DNA of 64,000 bases from Dyadobacter luteus (GTDB lineage: Bacteria; Bacteroidota; Bacteroidia; Cytophagales; Spirosomataceae). Below are positions 1 through 8,962 of this stretch, one piece after another. The stretch is from the NCBI RefSeq assembly GCF_003383615.1, contig NZ_QNUL01000020.1:1-64000 (forward strand), in the 5' to 3' direction. The position numbers and the translations under genes are program-made. Each line of letters begins with the position of its first letter. Within the stretch, counting starts at the first letter, position 1. The notes beneath the pieces are model-generated. The model had not been told where the DNA came from. It searched no databases and worked only from the letters and a program-made list of their open reading frames with translations.

Positions 1-78
1 TACGAGGCCCGTACGCACGGTGGTGTGAGAGGACGGAAAATGAAAGGAGGAAAACTTTCATTTTCCTCCTACTCGATT
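1..78 (+). mobile_element. 3' end of a group II intron (domain V half and domain VI)
   Basis: The first 35 bases carry the GTACG...ACGGTGGTGTGAGAGG stretch typical of the 3' half of domain V and the V-VI linker of bacterial group II introns. A perfect 11-bp hairpin follows (arms 36-46 GAAAATGAAAG and 55-65 CTTTCATTTTC, 8-nt loop), and then CCTACTCGATT, which has the usual domain VI end with a bulged branch-point A. Domains I-IV and any reverse transcriptase would lie left of the window. The intron edge is probably near 77-78. The call rests on recalled family consensus and not on a covariance search. Confidence 0.65.
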
Positions 79-393
79 GGTAAATGCCGTTTAATAAGTA
101 AAGCTTTAATTTATTAAGAAATATCAGTTTAAAGTAATAAACTGCACATGTAACCACCCCTCACAATTAAATGCGCTTTAAACTAGTACTAAAAGCAATC
201 AGGCATCGACAGCCATTTTTTGTATTTGAGCGAAGCGTGACTGTTCCAGAGGACATTCGATTTAGGTCCAAAAAAGAAGTATATTTACAGTCAATTGATT
301 CGTTTGGTTGCGTACATAACTCATCTCCTAATGGGGGGTACCAGTACTGGCATGGGGGCAAAGAGATGTGTCAGTTTTTTTATGTCTTTGAGA

Positions 394-672
394 TCACTTC
401 GGCTTTAATTTTTCAAGGTGTAACAAATGTAATGTACCATCATATTGACTGGGTGCTTCGCCATATAAATCAACCACTTCACCAGCCAGTAATTCAACAG
501 TTTGCCAAAAGCGAAGCTCCCCTTTTTGTAAATAGCGTTGAAGAAGCCAAAGGGAATAATCAACTACACTCAGTTCTGGCATTTGTTTGCTTGGTTCGAT
601 GCTGCATTCATATTGTATTTGTTGACCGAATAACTTCTGTTTTTCTGCATCTGCTTCTATGGCTTGTTCCAC
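394..672 (-). pseudogene. Probable C-terminal remnant of a DUF3800 protein
   Basis: A 92-codon minus-strand frame with a GTG first codon encodes MPELSVVDYSLWLLQRYLQK and then ELRFWQTVE. This resembles the C-terminal part of DUF3800 proteins, where a conserved helix reads roughly L(Q/E)xADYxLWAxQR. The N-terminal acidic RNase-H-like part of that family is absent, because the frame closes at 697-699 and only about 120 bp separate it from cas6. I read it as a decayed fragment. DUF3800 genes are common in defence and mobile regions. The + strand frame over the same bases (171-719) has no recognisable features. The region 80-390 shows nothing else I can support. Confidence 0.35.
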
Positions 673-791
673 AGTTTTTTATTTTGACTAGGCTGTTATT
701 TGTTGATGACATTGGGTGAGGGTACCGTCGAATTTAAGAAAGATATGCAATGAAATACATTTTATGGAAAACTTAGCTTGACTACATATTT

Positions 792-1448
792 ATGAGAATA
801 CACATAAAAACATCCTCCAACAGAGAACCTGTACCGTTTGACCATTTGCATCTTTTAGTGGGTGCATTTCATAAGTGGCTTGGAGAAAATGAAGTACACG
901 GCGATTTGTCGCTTTACTCACTATCCTGGTTAAAAGGAGCAAAGGCTATTAATGGAGAGCTTTCATTCTCCCAAGGTGCAAGTTTTTTTATAAGTGCTCA
1001 TGATGATTTAATCATTAAAAGAATTATCTCCGGAGTTAGAAGTTCACCTGAGACCTTCTGTGGCATGCTGGTAAAAGAGGTTTCCATACAGGCAACGCCT
1101 AGTTTTGAGAATTTGAAAAGTTTCGGTGTAAATAGCCCCGTCTTGGTAAAAACATTATTTGATGGAAAACAAAAACATCTGACATACGAAGACCCCGAAT
1201 CAAGTGAAATACTGACCAGCGTGTTTAAACGCAAGCTCCTCAAAGCGGGATTAGATGATTCTGAGGTAAATGTCGCTTTTGATCGCACCTATTTTAACCC
1301 CAAGACTAAGCTAATTAACTATCGCGGCATTGGAAACAAAGCCAACATATGTCCCGTGATTGTGGAGGGGAGCCCGGAGCAACTGGCGTTCGCGTGGAAT
1401 GTGGGGATTGGTCATTCTACTGGTATTGGTTTCGGCGCTTTAAATTGA
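792..1448 (+). CDS. cas6: Cas6 CRISPR repeat endoribonuclease
   Basis: First gene of the cas operon, 218 aa, the usual Cas6 length. Cas6 cuts the pre-crRNA inside each repeat and leaves an 8-nt repeat-derived 5' tag on the crRNA. The sequence begins MRIHIKTSSNREPVPFDHLH, matching the first beta strand of the RAMP ferredoxin fold. It ends with the glycine-rich loop GIGHSTGIGFGALN, the C-terminal G-loop signature of the family. His36 in the first third is a possible catalytic residue but cannot be assigned by eye. cas5 starts only 6 bp downstream, so the two are co-transcribed. The repeat it would process ends in ATTGAAAT, a classic I-B type tag. Confidence 0.9.
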   Translation: MRIHIKTSSNREPVPFDHLHLLVGAFHKWLGENEVHGDLSLYSLSWLKGAKAINGELSFSQGASFFISAHDDLIIKRIISGVRSSPETFCGMLVKEVSIQATPSFENLKSFGVNSPVLVKTLFDGKQKHLTYEDPESSEILTSVFKRKLLKAGLDDSEVNVAFDRTYFNPKTKLINYRGIGNKANICPVIVEGSPEQLAFAWNVGIGHSTGIGFGALN

Positions 1449-1454
1449 TTCTCT

Positions 1455-2039
1455 ATGTTGTATGTTGTTAAGTATTCAGGCCCTTTTGGTTTTATAAAAC
1501 CCTGGACTGCAGTGAGAGATAGCGAAACTTTCAGCCAGCAGTTTCTCACGCCATCTATTGTGGAGGGGATAGAGAAGAAATTGTTTCCTGAGTTGCTGGG
1601 AGAAACGGGGATAAGGAAGATAGTTGGACACCGACTTTCTTATTCTCAGATAAACTCTCAGCAGGAGGTTATTCAAACGAGAGGATGGAATTCTACCCGA
1701 CAAGGCAAACAGATTCTTTTTGACCGACCGAAAGCAATTTTGCTAAGAGGTATTTTACATGAACCCCGATTAAGTGTTGCTTTTGAGAGCGAAATAGATG
1801 CTGAAGCAGCGTTCTCTCAACATATATGTTTATGTAGAAATGAGGATATCATGCTTCCAGAATCTATTGAGAAAACCACTTTCGAAGATTTTGTAGAAAA
1901 TGAAGAGAGATATGCCGGATTTGAATTGGTGTTCGAGGAAACTGAAAAGTCATTTTTAGTAGGATATCATAGAGTTACACAAAATCCTATGTATGGCTGG
2001 CTAAGAATCGTTGGTACACCTGTGAATAATCTGGGATGA
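1455..2039 (+). CDS. cas5: Cas5 Cascade subunit
   Basis: 194-aa protein starting MLYVVKYSGPFGFIKPWTAV, the Cas5 pattern in which an N-terminal strand of the RAMP fold is followed by a G-F/P segment. Cas5 binds the 5' tag of the crRNA and caps the Cas7 backbone next to Cas8. Position (between cas6 and cas3) and length support the call. Homology is clear in general form but weak for subtype; a Bacteroidota I-B variant (sometimes called PGING after Porphyromonas gingivalis) is a reasonable guess. The stop overlaps the cas3 start in ATGA (2036-2039), which implies translational coupling. Confidence 0.75.
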   Translation: MLYVVKYSGPFGFIKPWTAVRDSETFSQQFLTPSIVEGIEKKLFPELLGETGIRKIVGHRLSYSQINSQQEVIQTRGWNSTRQGKQILFDRPKAILLRGILHEPRLSVAFESEIDAEAAFSQHICLCRNEDIMLPESIEKTTFEDFVENEERYAGFELVFEETEKSFLVGYHRVTQNPMYGWLRIVGTPVNNLG

Positions 2040-4186
2040 AAATATTGTTTGCCAAGTCCGACCCTGAATGGACCTCTCTTCAAAAACATCTTGAACATGT
2101 TGGTATGGCTGCAAAGGCTTTTGCAAGGTATCTGGAAATGGATACAGACCTTGCTTACATGGGAGCAATTCTTCATGATATTGGCAAGGCTCATCCAGAA
2201 TTTCAAAAACGCCTCACAGGAAAGCCGACTAGTTCAAAGGTATTGCGGCATGAGATTAGCTCTCTTTTCTTTCTATCGGCTTTTCCTGAGGAGACTTATC
2301 CTCAGTTAATTGAGATGGTTGTAGGACATCACAAATCAGTAAAAGATGATGCAGGACGTAAGGGACTGCTTGATCTGGATGATGGGTACGATTATATAGA
2401 CTACCACCTAGGTAAATGGGAAAGTTGGAGTTCCGACGGAATTGAGTTGTTGAATATTTTAGGGATTTCGACGCCTATTATATCAAGAGAGAAAGCTCTT
2501 GAAAATCTTGATACTGCTCTTACTTACACACAACAGCTTTCAAGCGAACGCGGTTACAGTGCTTGGAGAGGGGTTTTAATGGGAGCGGATCATTTTGCGT
2601 CGGCAGTAATACATGATACAGAAAAGCAGATTACGAGAGTTTTCAAGGCACCTGATTTGTCTTTTTTTAACAGGCAGAGCGAGTTGTATCCATTGTCCTT
2701 GAATCAGGATTATTTGTCTCCTAAAACTCATTCAATTGTAGTTGCCTGTACTGGAGCTGGTAAAACAGATTTCCTCTTTAAAAGATGTAACGGTCGCGTG
2801 TTCTACACACTCCCTTTTCAAGCTTCGATTAATGCGATGTTCAAGCGTTTGGATAAGGATTTACGTGAAACCAACCCTGATCTTGATATACGGGTTCTTC
2901 ATGCTGCTTCCATGGTTGTAGAACGGTCGAATGGGGAGGAAGAAAGTGTATTACAATCGCTGTTTGGATCTTCCATTAAGGTATTGACTCCTCACCAACT
3001 GGCAGCTATTGCTTTTGGTATGAAAGGTTTTGAGGCATTGCTACTTGATCTGAAAGGCTGTGATATCATACTTGATGAAATTCACACCTATACTGGGATT
3101 TCACAAGCAATTGTTTTGAAACTGGTTCAGATACTTAAAGATATAGGCTGTAAAATTCATATTGGTACAGCAACGATGCCATCGGTTCTGTACAGAAAGA
3201 TTATCGAAATTTTAGGAGAGGATGTATTGGAAGTTAGTTTGTCAAATTACGAGCTTGGTCAATTTGACAGGCACAGGGTATTTAAAATTGACTCAATTGA
3301 AAATGCAGATGAACTAATTCATCAAGCGATAATAGACAAGCAAAAAGTATTAGTGATTCTCAATAAGGTTGACAGAGCTCAGGATGTTTTTGATGTTTTG
3401 CGGGAAAGATATAGTGATGTACCTGCCTTGTTACTACATAGTCGCTTCCGTCGTTGTGACAGAAATCAATATGAGAAACAACTTATTGGCTTGGATGAGT
3501 ATGGTGAACCTACTGGTGAATTCAACACATCTAATGAAGCATGTATTGTAGTTTCTACACAAATAGTTGAAGTAAGTCTGGATATCAGTTTTGATATAAT
3601 GATTACAGAAACTGCTCCATTGGACGCTTTGATTCAAAGATTCGGGCGTATCAATCGAAAACGAAACTCCGGGACGATCGGCAAAATAAAAAATGTCTAT
3701 GTTGCTGCACCTCCTGAAAATCAGAAGGATGCCCGTCCATATGACCTGGAAGTTTTAAAAAACACTTTTAAAGAACTGCCAGATGGTGATGTTTTACATG
3801 AAAAGGATATTCAGCGAAAAATTGACATAGTATTTCCGGCGATTAATTTTTTAAACATTGAGCAGCATTCAAAATTCAAATCGGATGGAAGAATTACAAT
3901 TGATAAGCTTACCCACGTAAGCAAGTCGATTCTATTTGAGCTTTTAGAAATTGATTCTGTGTCCTGTATTCGGGAGTCTGATAAAGATGAATATGAAGAA
4001 TCAAATTTTGAAAGGAGATTGGAGCTGGAAATTCCGGTAAGATACTTTTCAGTTTGTAAAATGATTCAATCAAAGAAAGGTAACAAGCCATTTATTATTC
4101 CAGACAGCGCCTACGACTTGGCGCGGGGTTTAACGGTCAAGGAAATATCTGACAAAAATTTAGATGTAAAATTTCAAATTTTATGA
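2036..4186 (+). CDS. cas3: Cas3 HD nuclease-helicase
   Basis: 716 aa, the effector nuclease recruited by Cascade to unwind and degrade target DNA. The N-terminal HD domain shows His18/His21, the His47-Asp48 pair in ILHDIGK, and a downstream GHHKS motif for metal binding. The SF2 helicase part has Walker A (CTGAGKT, about residue 237), a DEIH box (LDEIHTY, about 346), motif V-like TQIVEVSLDI and motif VI QRFGRINR (about 533). All hallmark residues are present, so the enzyme looks intact. The gene overlaps cas5 upstream and cas8 downstream by 4 bp each. HD and helicase are fused in one chain as in most I-B systems. Confidence 0.95.
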   Translation: MKILFAKSDPEWTSLQKHLEHVGMAAKAFARYLEMDTDLAYMGAILHDIGKAHPEFQKRLTGKPTSSKVLRHEISSLFFLSAFPEETYPQLIEMVVGHHKSVKDDAGRKGLLDLDDGYDYIDYHLGKWESWSSDGIELLNILGISTPIISREKALENLDTALTYTQQLSSERGYSAWRGVLMGADHFASAVIHDTEKQITRVFKAPDLSFFNRQSELYPLSLNQDYLSPKTHSIVVACTGAGKTDFLFKRCNGRVFYTLPFQASINAMFKRLDKDLRETNPDLDIRVLHAASMVVERSNGEEESVLQSLFGSSIKVLTPHQLAAIAFGMKGFEALLLDLKGCDIILDEIHTYTGISQAIVLKLVQILKDIGCKIHIGTATMPSVLYRKIIEILGEDVLEVSLSNYELGQFDRHRVFKIDSIENADELIHQAIIDKQKVLVILNKVDRAQDVFDVLRERYSDVPALLLHSRFRRCDRNQYEKQLIGLDEYGEPTGEFNTSNEACIVVSTQIVEVSLDISFDIMITETAPLDALIQRFGRINRKRNSGTIGKIKNVYVAAPPENQKDARPYDLEVLKNTFKELPDGDVLHEKDIQRKIDIVFPAINFLNIEQHSKFKSDGRITIDKLTHVSKSILFELLEIDSVSCIRESDKDEYEESNFERRLELEIPVRYFSVCKMIQSKKGNKPFIIPDSAYDLARGLTVKEISDKNLDVKFQIL

Positions 4187-5508
4187 TAACAACAGTTGTT
4201 GGGAGAACATTTTTAGCAGCATATAACGAAAAGAAGGCAGAGAACAAATCCCCTAAGGAATTCTTTGAGCAAGTTTATTTTGATCTGTTTTACAACCACT
4301 CAAAGTATTTGCAATGGATCACGAATTCGCCATTTGTTCAAATGAAAGCGGGACAAAAACCAGACAAACTTACTGTTGAAGAAAGGCAGGAGAAGTTGCA
4401 AAACCTTTTTTCCAAAGCTGAAAGCGGTGAGCCTGATGGAAGTTTTGCATTGGGTTATCCTGCTTCTGAGCTAAAAGAGTATGCAAGTACTTCCGGACTG
4501 GTTAGCGATATACAGATTCCTACAACCAGTGATGATATTTATTTATCATGGATTGGAAGTGGCCTGGGTATTGGCGTTGCTGGTGGCTACACAATACTGT
4601 TTGATGATCCTGCAATCACCTTGCAAACGTTCGAAGGTTGGAAAACATATCGACAATATCTCAACGATGAAACCTTGGATAAACTGAGGGGTAATCAAAT
4701 TAACACCTGGAATGGACAGTGGTTGACGTATTCCTTGGATAGTCGTTCTGCTAAAGGCTTTAGAGCAGATTTTGATTTTACAGATCTTACGACTAGGAAA
4801 ATTTTTGATGTTAGTTCCACTTTGATAGAAGTGAATACTGTGAATTGGTCGCAGTTATTTTTTAGCCTTTCCCAGCTATACCCAAATGGTGAGCTAACCG
4901 GTTACGTATATGGGTATGGGCAGACCAACAAAACAATTGGATTTATTCCATTCCAATTCAAGTCAGGAAATAAAATATTTGAAGTTTATAAAAAACTTTT
5001 CGGATCGAACGATACGGATGAAAAGCGATTCGAAGCTCTTTTTGGAATGCATATTAAAAGAGCTTGTGAGCTAGGAAGTATTGGTTTACAAGCTTTAAGA
5101 CCGGAAGGTATTACAAAATATATGGGAGAGGGTAAAATGCTTGCTTTCAATAAACCCGACGACGTTATCAATTATTACGCATATAAAACCTGGTTAGTAG
5201 CTATGCTTTCAAAAAACAAAGAAGAAATCACAGAATATACTCTTGAACTGGCAGAGATCATTTTGAGGTATAGAAATGGGTCTAAAGGTATGGAAAGACC
5301 AACTTTGGTAAACAAAGGTCTATTTGGAGCCAAAACTAAGCGAGGATTTATTGAAGCTTTGACTGAAATGATATCTGGGCTTTCGGGAGAAGACCTCACT
5401 GAAATAAAGGACCTGAAAGATCACATTCACTTGATGACCAACGAAGAATTTGGCTACTTCTGCACTCTTCTAAAATTTGACTATTCATTTAAAGAAAAGC
5501 AATCTTAA
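4183..5508 (+). CDS. cas8: Cas8-type large subunit of Cascade (I-B like)
   Basis: 441-aa protein between cas3 and cas7, starting in an ATGA overlap with cas3. It opens MITTVVGRTFLAAYNEKK and contains a central aromatic/glycine-rich part (GSGLGIGVAGGYTILFDDP). I see no Zn-ribbon CxxC pairs of the kind found in some Cas8 families. The assignment to the PAM-reading large subunit rests mainly on position and size, since Cas8 is the most divergent Cas protein. It may belong to the Bacteroidota-specific branch (Csp/PGING type) and not to Csh1 or Cst1. A profile-profile search would settle the subtype. Confidence 0.65.
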   Translation: MITTVVGRTFLAAYNEKKAENKSPKEFFEQVYFDLFYNHSKYLQWITNSPFVQMKAGQKPDKLTVEERQEKLQNLFSKAESGEPDGSFALGYPASELKEYASTSGLVSDIQIPTTSDDIYLSWIGSGLGIGVAGGYTILFDDPAITLQTFEGWKTYRQYLNDETLDKLRGNQINTWNGQWLTYSLDSRSAKGFRADFDFTDLTTRKIFDVSSTLIEVNTVNWSQLFFSLSQLYPNGELTGYVYGYGQTNKTIGFIPFQFKSGNKIFEVYKKLFGSNDTDEKRFEALFGMHIKRACELGSIGLQALRPEGITKYMGEGKMLAFNKPDDVINYYAYKTWLVAMLSKNKEEITEYTLELAEIILRYRNGSKGMERPTLVNKGLFGAKTKRGFIEALTEMISGLSGEDLTEIKDLKDHIHLMTNEEFGYFCTLLKFDYSFKEKQS

Positions 5509-5530
5509 AACTTTAACTCATAAACCCAAT

Positions 5531-6592
5531 ATGAACACGATTTACATAAGAACCCTCAAAAGAGCAGAGCATACCGTTTTTTGCGTTGCGGATGGGCAAA
5601 AATATTATTATGATCCTCAATTTAAGAGGAGAATTCCTTTTTCTAGCGGGCAACAGGTTAAACGTTCTTTGATTGATTCTCTTAGTGAAGCTATCGGTCA
5701 AACACCTTCGCCAACAACCTTCCTGTTTGATATTACAAAGCAAAAGGAATTAAAAGAGGGTGAAGTTTACGGTACTTGTGACCCAAGCTATGCCGATCAA
5801 TTGTTTGGTGGGTGGATGAAAGCAGCAAAGGGAGGAAAAGATAGAACTTTAAAGAGGAGAAGTCCACTTTCTATTTCGGCAATGCGTGCGCTACATCCTT
5901 TGTTAGCTGGAACCTACTCGGAGGATGCCTCATTTGATAGAAGCGAGCGTCCTAATAATGAGGTCATAATTCGTGATGAGGCTGGTAATCAATTAAGTGA
6001 AGATGCGATTGTTCAATTTTTGCAGGGAAAAGACAGGAGTCTTAGTCGTAAGTGGATTCCCGATAACAAACGCGCAACTGGACTTTTTGTTTCTGATATT
6101 GCCATTGACTTGCGTAGATTGTTTACTGTTTCAATCAATTCGTTTGAACCTGAAATGGCCGAAACCACGATTGAAAAGTTGAAGGGTGAGGGTTGGATAG
6201 AGAGCCAAAATGTATTTGGACCGTGCCTGGTTGCTCCTGAGTCACTTCGAGAGAAATGGGCGAAAGGCTTGGCTAAAGCCATAATAAACTGGAAAATTAC
6301 GTCAAACCAGGCACGTACTTTCAGTTTAATGGACACATTAGCAATATCAATCAGCGACAATGCGAATTTGATTGCCGGAAGTATTCGGGCCAAATTGTCG
6401 GAAGAGGATTCGGACAAGGCTGACCCTATTGTGGATGAATCATTAAAAGGTGTTGAAACATTTATCACCTTACAGGCCGGTGGTTTCATTCATACAAAAG
6501 GAGAAACGGTTGATGCATTGGAAAGAGCAGAAGCAAAGTTAACAGAGCTTTTGACAGCCTTTAAATATGAAGATCAACTTAAAGTCAGTTGA
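5531..6592 (+). CDS. cas7: Cas7 Cascade backbone subunit
   Basis: About 353 aa from the ATG at 5531, 22 bp after the cas8 stop. An upstream ATG at 5477 would overlap cas8 by 32 bp and add a Lys-rich stretch unlike the family, so I prefer 5531. Cas7 polymerises along the crRNA spacer. The segment RRSPLSISAMRALHPLLAG and the later FSLMDTLAISIS resemble the DevR/Csa2 type of RAMP, in which a thumb loop sits between core strands. The identification uses these features plus order in the operon. The next gene, cas4, is separated by a 60-bp gap holding a hairpin, which may separate the interference genes from the adaptation genes. Confidence 0.75.
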   Translation: MNTIYIRTLKRAEHTVFCVADGQKYYYDPQFKRRIPFSSGQQVKRSLIDSLSEAIGQTPSPTTFLFDITKQKELKEGEVYGTCDPSYADQLFGGWMKAAKGGKDRTLKRRSPLSISAMRALHPLLAGTYSEDASFDRSERPNNEVIIRDEAGNQLSEDAIVQFLQGKDRSLSRKWIPDNKRATGLFVSDIAIDLRRLFTVSINSFEPEMAETTIEKLKGEGWIESQNVFGPCLVAPESLREKWAKGLAKAIINWKITSNQARTFSLMDTLAISISDNANLIAGSIRAKLSEEDSDKADPIVDESLKGVETFITLQAGGFIHTKGETVDALERAEAKLTELLTAFKYEDQLKVS

Positions 6593-6611
6593 TTTCTGTC
6601 AAGTTTCATAG

Positions 6612-6634
6612 CCTCTCACAGTCTTGGTGAGAGG
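6612..6634 (+). promoter_or_regulatory. Hairpin between cas7 and cas4
   Basis: Perfect 8-bp inverted repeat CCTCTCAC / GTGAGAGG with a 7-nt loop in the cas7-cas4 gap. No U-run follows, so it is not a canonical intrinsic terminator. It could be an mRNA processing or stabilising element that sets relative levels of Cascade and adaptation proteins. This is inference from position only. Confidence 0.4.
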
Positions 6635-6652
6635 TGTATATAATCCTTTCCC

Positions 6653-7192
6653 ATGCACCTAACCGCCACCCTCCTTAATTACTACCTCATTTGCCATCGC
6701 AAAATGTGGCTTCACGCCCACGCCATTCGCATGGAACATACGTCGGACGTCGTGTATGAGGGAAAGTTAATAGGAGAAACAACGTATCCGCAGCGTGCTG
6801 AAAGGTATACCGAGGTGGAGATTTCGGTGGAGCCGGATGTGCCTGATGGGATCGGACTGATCGCCAAAATCGATTTTTATGATCCGTATAATGGTGTGGT
6901 GCACGAGGTGAAGAAATCGGCTGCTAAGGAACAGGCACATGTCGCTCAGGTTCAGTTTTATATGTATGTGTTGAGAAGAAATGATATTAAAGCTGAGTAT
7001 GGAATCATAGAATATCCAAAGCTTCGGCAGACAGAACGTGTTGAGTTGGATGAGGAAGGTGAATCTGATTTGAAAAAATGGATTGCCGATGCCAGCCAAA
7101 TCATCGGATCGGAACGGTGTCCGTCTTTACTGCCAAAATCAAAGTGTAAGTCGTGCAGTTATTTTGATTTTTGCTGGTCAGGAGAAGTCTGA
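6653..7192 (+). CDS. cas4: Cas4 RecB-like nuclease for spacer acquisition
   Basis: 179 aa, a compact Cas4. The N-terminal LNYYLICHRKMWLHA gives the first cysteine. The RecB nuclease core is visible as GLIAKIDFYDP followed by VHEVKKS (Asp and Glu-x-Lys). QVQFYMYVL is the conserved Q-Y helix, and the C-terminal cluster KCKSCSYFDFC supplies three cysteines for the 4Fe-4S centre. Cas4 trims prespacers and enforces PAM choice with Cas1-Cas2. All catalytic residues appear present. Confidence 0.93.
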   Translation: MHLTATLLNYYLICHRKMWLHAHAIRMEHTSDVVYEGKLIGETTYPQRAERYTEVEISVEPDVPDGIGLIAKIDFYDPYNGVVHEVKKSAAKEQAHVAQVQFYMYVLRRNDIKAEYGIIEYPKLRQTERVELDEEGESDLKKWIADASQIIGSERCPSLLPKSKCKSCSYFDFCWSGEV

Positions 7193-7292
7193 CGACGATT
7201 CTGTATAAGCGAAGTTTTTTGTTACAAGTAAAGAAAGTTTACAAGTCAACGTTAAGAGTTGTATAAATTGTGCGGGATTAACCGATGTAAAA

Positions 7293-7868
7293 ATGACTTT
7301 TCAATTTAAAATTCAAATCAAAAACATTACGAAACCACCTGTTTGGAGGAGGCTATTGATTGCAGATTCGGCAACATTCGAGCGCTTTCATGAAGTTATT
7401 CAGGCAGCTTTTGGCTGGGAAGATTATCACATGTTTCAGTTTTCAAGAACGGGATATGGCTCCGACGAAATTATCGGTATTGTGGACGAAGAGGAGGACG
7501 ATGATTTTTTTATGGCCTATACAAAGCTGGACGCTTCAAAGGTGAAACTGTCCGAAATATTTCAATTCGTAGGTCAGAAATACATTTACATATATGACTT
7601 TGGCGACGATTGGACACATCAGATTACACTTGAAGCTATCTTAGATGACACCATACTTAATCCCGAACTCCTGGCTGGGAAAGGTGCGTGTCCACCCGAA
7701 GATTGTGGAGGAGTGTGGGGTTACGCTAACCTTAAAGATATATTGAGTGATAACAAACATCCGGAGTATAAGGAGATGAAGAAGTGGCTGGGTTTGAAGC
7801 CAAAACAGGAGTGGGATCCCAATTTTTTCGATCTGGAAAAACAACAGATCGCTGTCAGGCAGTCCTGA
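7293..7868 (+). CDS. Plasmid pRiA4b ORF-3-like protein between cas4 and cas1
   Basis: 191-aa protein starting MTFQFKIQIKNITKPPVWRR, the family signature of the pRiA4b ORF-3 domain (PF07929). It also has HEVIQAAFGWEDYHMFQF, YDFGDDWTHQITLE and a CPPEDCGGVWGY cysteine motif, all conserved features of that family. The function is unknown; the family is common on plasmids and near transposases. It sits on the same strand in the cas operon with gaps of 100 bp (after cas4) and 89 bp (before cas1), wider than elsewhere in the operon. That pattern fits a later insertion. Whether it contributes to adaptation is not shown by the sequence. Confidence 0.88.
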   Translation: MTFQFKIQIKNITKPPVWRRLLIADSATFERFHEVIQAAFGWEDYHMFQFSRTGYGSDEIIGIVDEEEDDDFFMAYTKLDASKVKLSEIFQFVGQKYIYIYDFGDDWTHQITLEAILDDTILNPELLAGKGACPPEDCGGVWGYANLKDILSDNKHPEYKEMKKWLGLKPKQEWDPNFFDLEKQQIAVRQS

Positions 7869-7957
7869 ATGCTTATTGACACATGTATTCAGTGCAGGCA
7901 ATAAAAGAAATAACTTATAAGTTGGGTGCTTCCTTTTAATAATTAACTGGTGTTCAG

Positions 7958-8962
7958 GTGAAAAAATCGTTCTATTTATTCAATCCCGGCCGACTGTCCC
8001 GGAAAGACAATACACTATGTTTCCAGCCTGTGGATGAGGAGGGTAACGAGTTGCAGCCGAGGTATCTGCCCATCGAAACTGTTGATAATCTGTATTGTTT
8101 TGGCAGTCTGGACGCAAATAGTGCATTATACAATTTCTTGGGTAAGAATCAGGTAGCTGTTCATTTTTTCGATTTTTATGAACACTACACAGGATCGTTT
8201 ATGCCGAAAGAATATTTGCTGGCAGGTAAAATGCAGGTTGAGCAGACAAAGTACTATCTGTCGGAGAAAAAGAGACAGGTTTTGGCATGTAAGTTTGTGG
8301 AAGGTGCCTATTTTAACATATCCAAAAATCTGGCTTATTACGCAAATCGGGGTAAAGATGTCAGTGAATCACTGCGAAGAATAGAGGATTATCATGGCCT
8401 GATCGGACAAACATCGAAGATCAATGAACTCATGGGAATTGAAGGTAATATCAGGCAGGCCTACTATGATGCTTTTGAGGTAATTGTAAATGACTTTGCC
8501 ATGGAAGGACGCAGTAAAAGACCTCCCAAAAATGAGATCAATGCACTTATTTCATTTGGTAATATGCTTTGCTATTCTGTTTGTCTGGATCAGATTTATC
8601 ACACGCAACTCAATCCGACGATCAGCTTTTTGCATGAGCCGGGAGCCAGGAGATTTTCTCTGGCGCTGGATCTTTCGGAAATATTCAAGCCGCTTCTTGT
8701 AGACCGGACCATATTTAGTATGCTCAATAAGAAGCAGATACAGGCATCGGATTTTCGGCAGGAGTTAAACAGATGTGTTCTGAAAGACGGAGCCAGAAAG
8801 TTATTTGTAAAAACGTTTGAGGAAAGATTAAAGGAGACGTTTAAGCACAGGAGTCTGGGACGGAATGTGAGTTACAAACATCTGGTAAAACTGGAATGTT
8901 ATAAGTTGCAAAAACACTTATTAGGAATAGAGGAATACAAACCTTTCAGGATGATGTGGTGA
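7958..8962 (+). CDS. cas1: Cas1 integrase
   Basis: 334 aa with a GTG start at 7958. Cas1 is the integrase subunit that inserts prespacers at the leader-repeat junction. The conserved active-site residues are visible: Glu in GIEGNIRQAYYDAF, His in FLHEPGARRFSLALDLSE, and the Asp of the same segment. The N-terminal beta domain begins MKKSFYLFNPGRLSRKDN. Length matches the I-B family. The nearby cas4 implies a Cas4-Cas1-Cas2 type of acquisition. No sign of damage. Confidence 0.97.
   Translation: MKKSFYLFNPGRLSRKDNTLCFQPVDEEGNELQPRYLPIETVDNLYCFGSLDANSALYNFLGKNQVAVHFFDFYEHYTGSFMPKEYLLAGKMQVEQTKYYLSEKKRQVLACKFVEGAYFNISKNLAYYANRGKDVSESLRRIEDYHGLIGQTSKINELMGIEGNIRQAYYDAFEVIVNDFAMEGRSKRPPKNEINALISFGNMLCYSVCLDQIYHTQLNPTISFLHEPGARRFSLALDLSEIFKPLLVDRTIFSMLNKKQIQASDFRQELNRCVLKDGARKLFVKTFEERLKETFKHRSLGRNVSYKHLVKLECYKLQKHLLGIEEYKPFRMMW

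Noticed and set aside
171..719. 182-codon + strand frame before cas6
   Set aside because: Its composition and lack of motifs suggest it is the antisense of the DUF3800 fragment.
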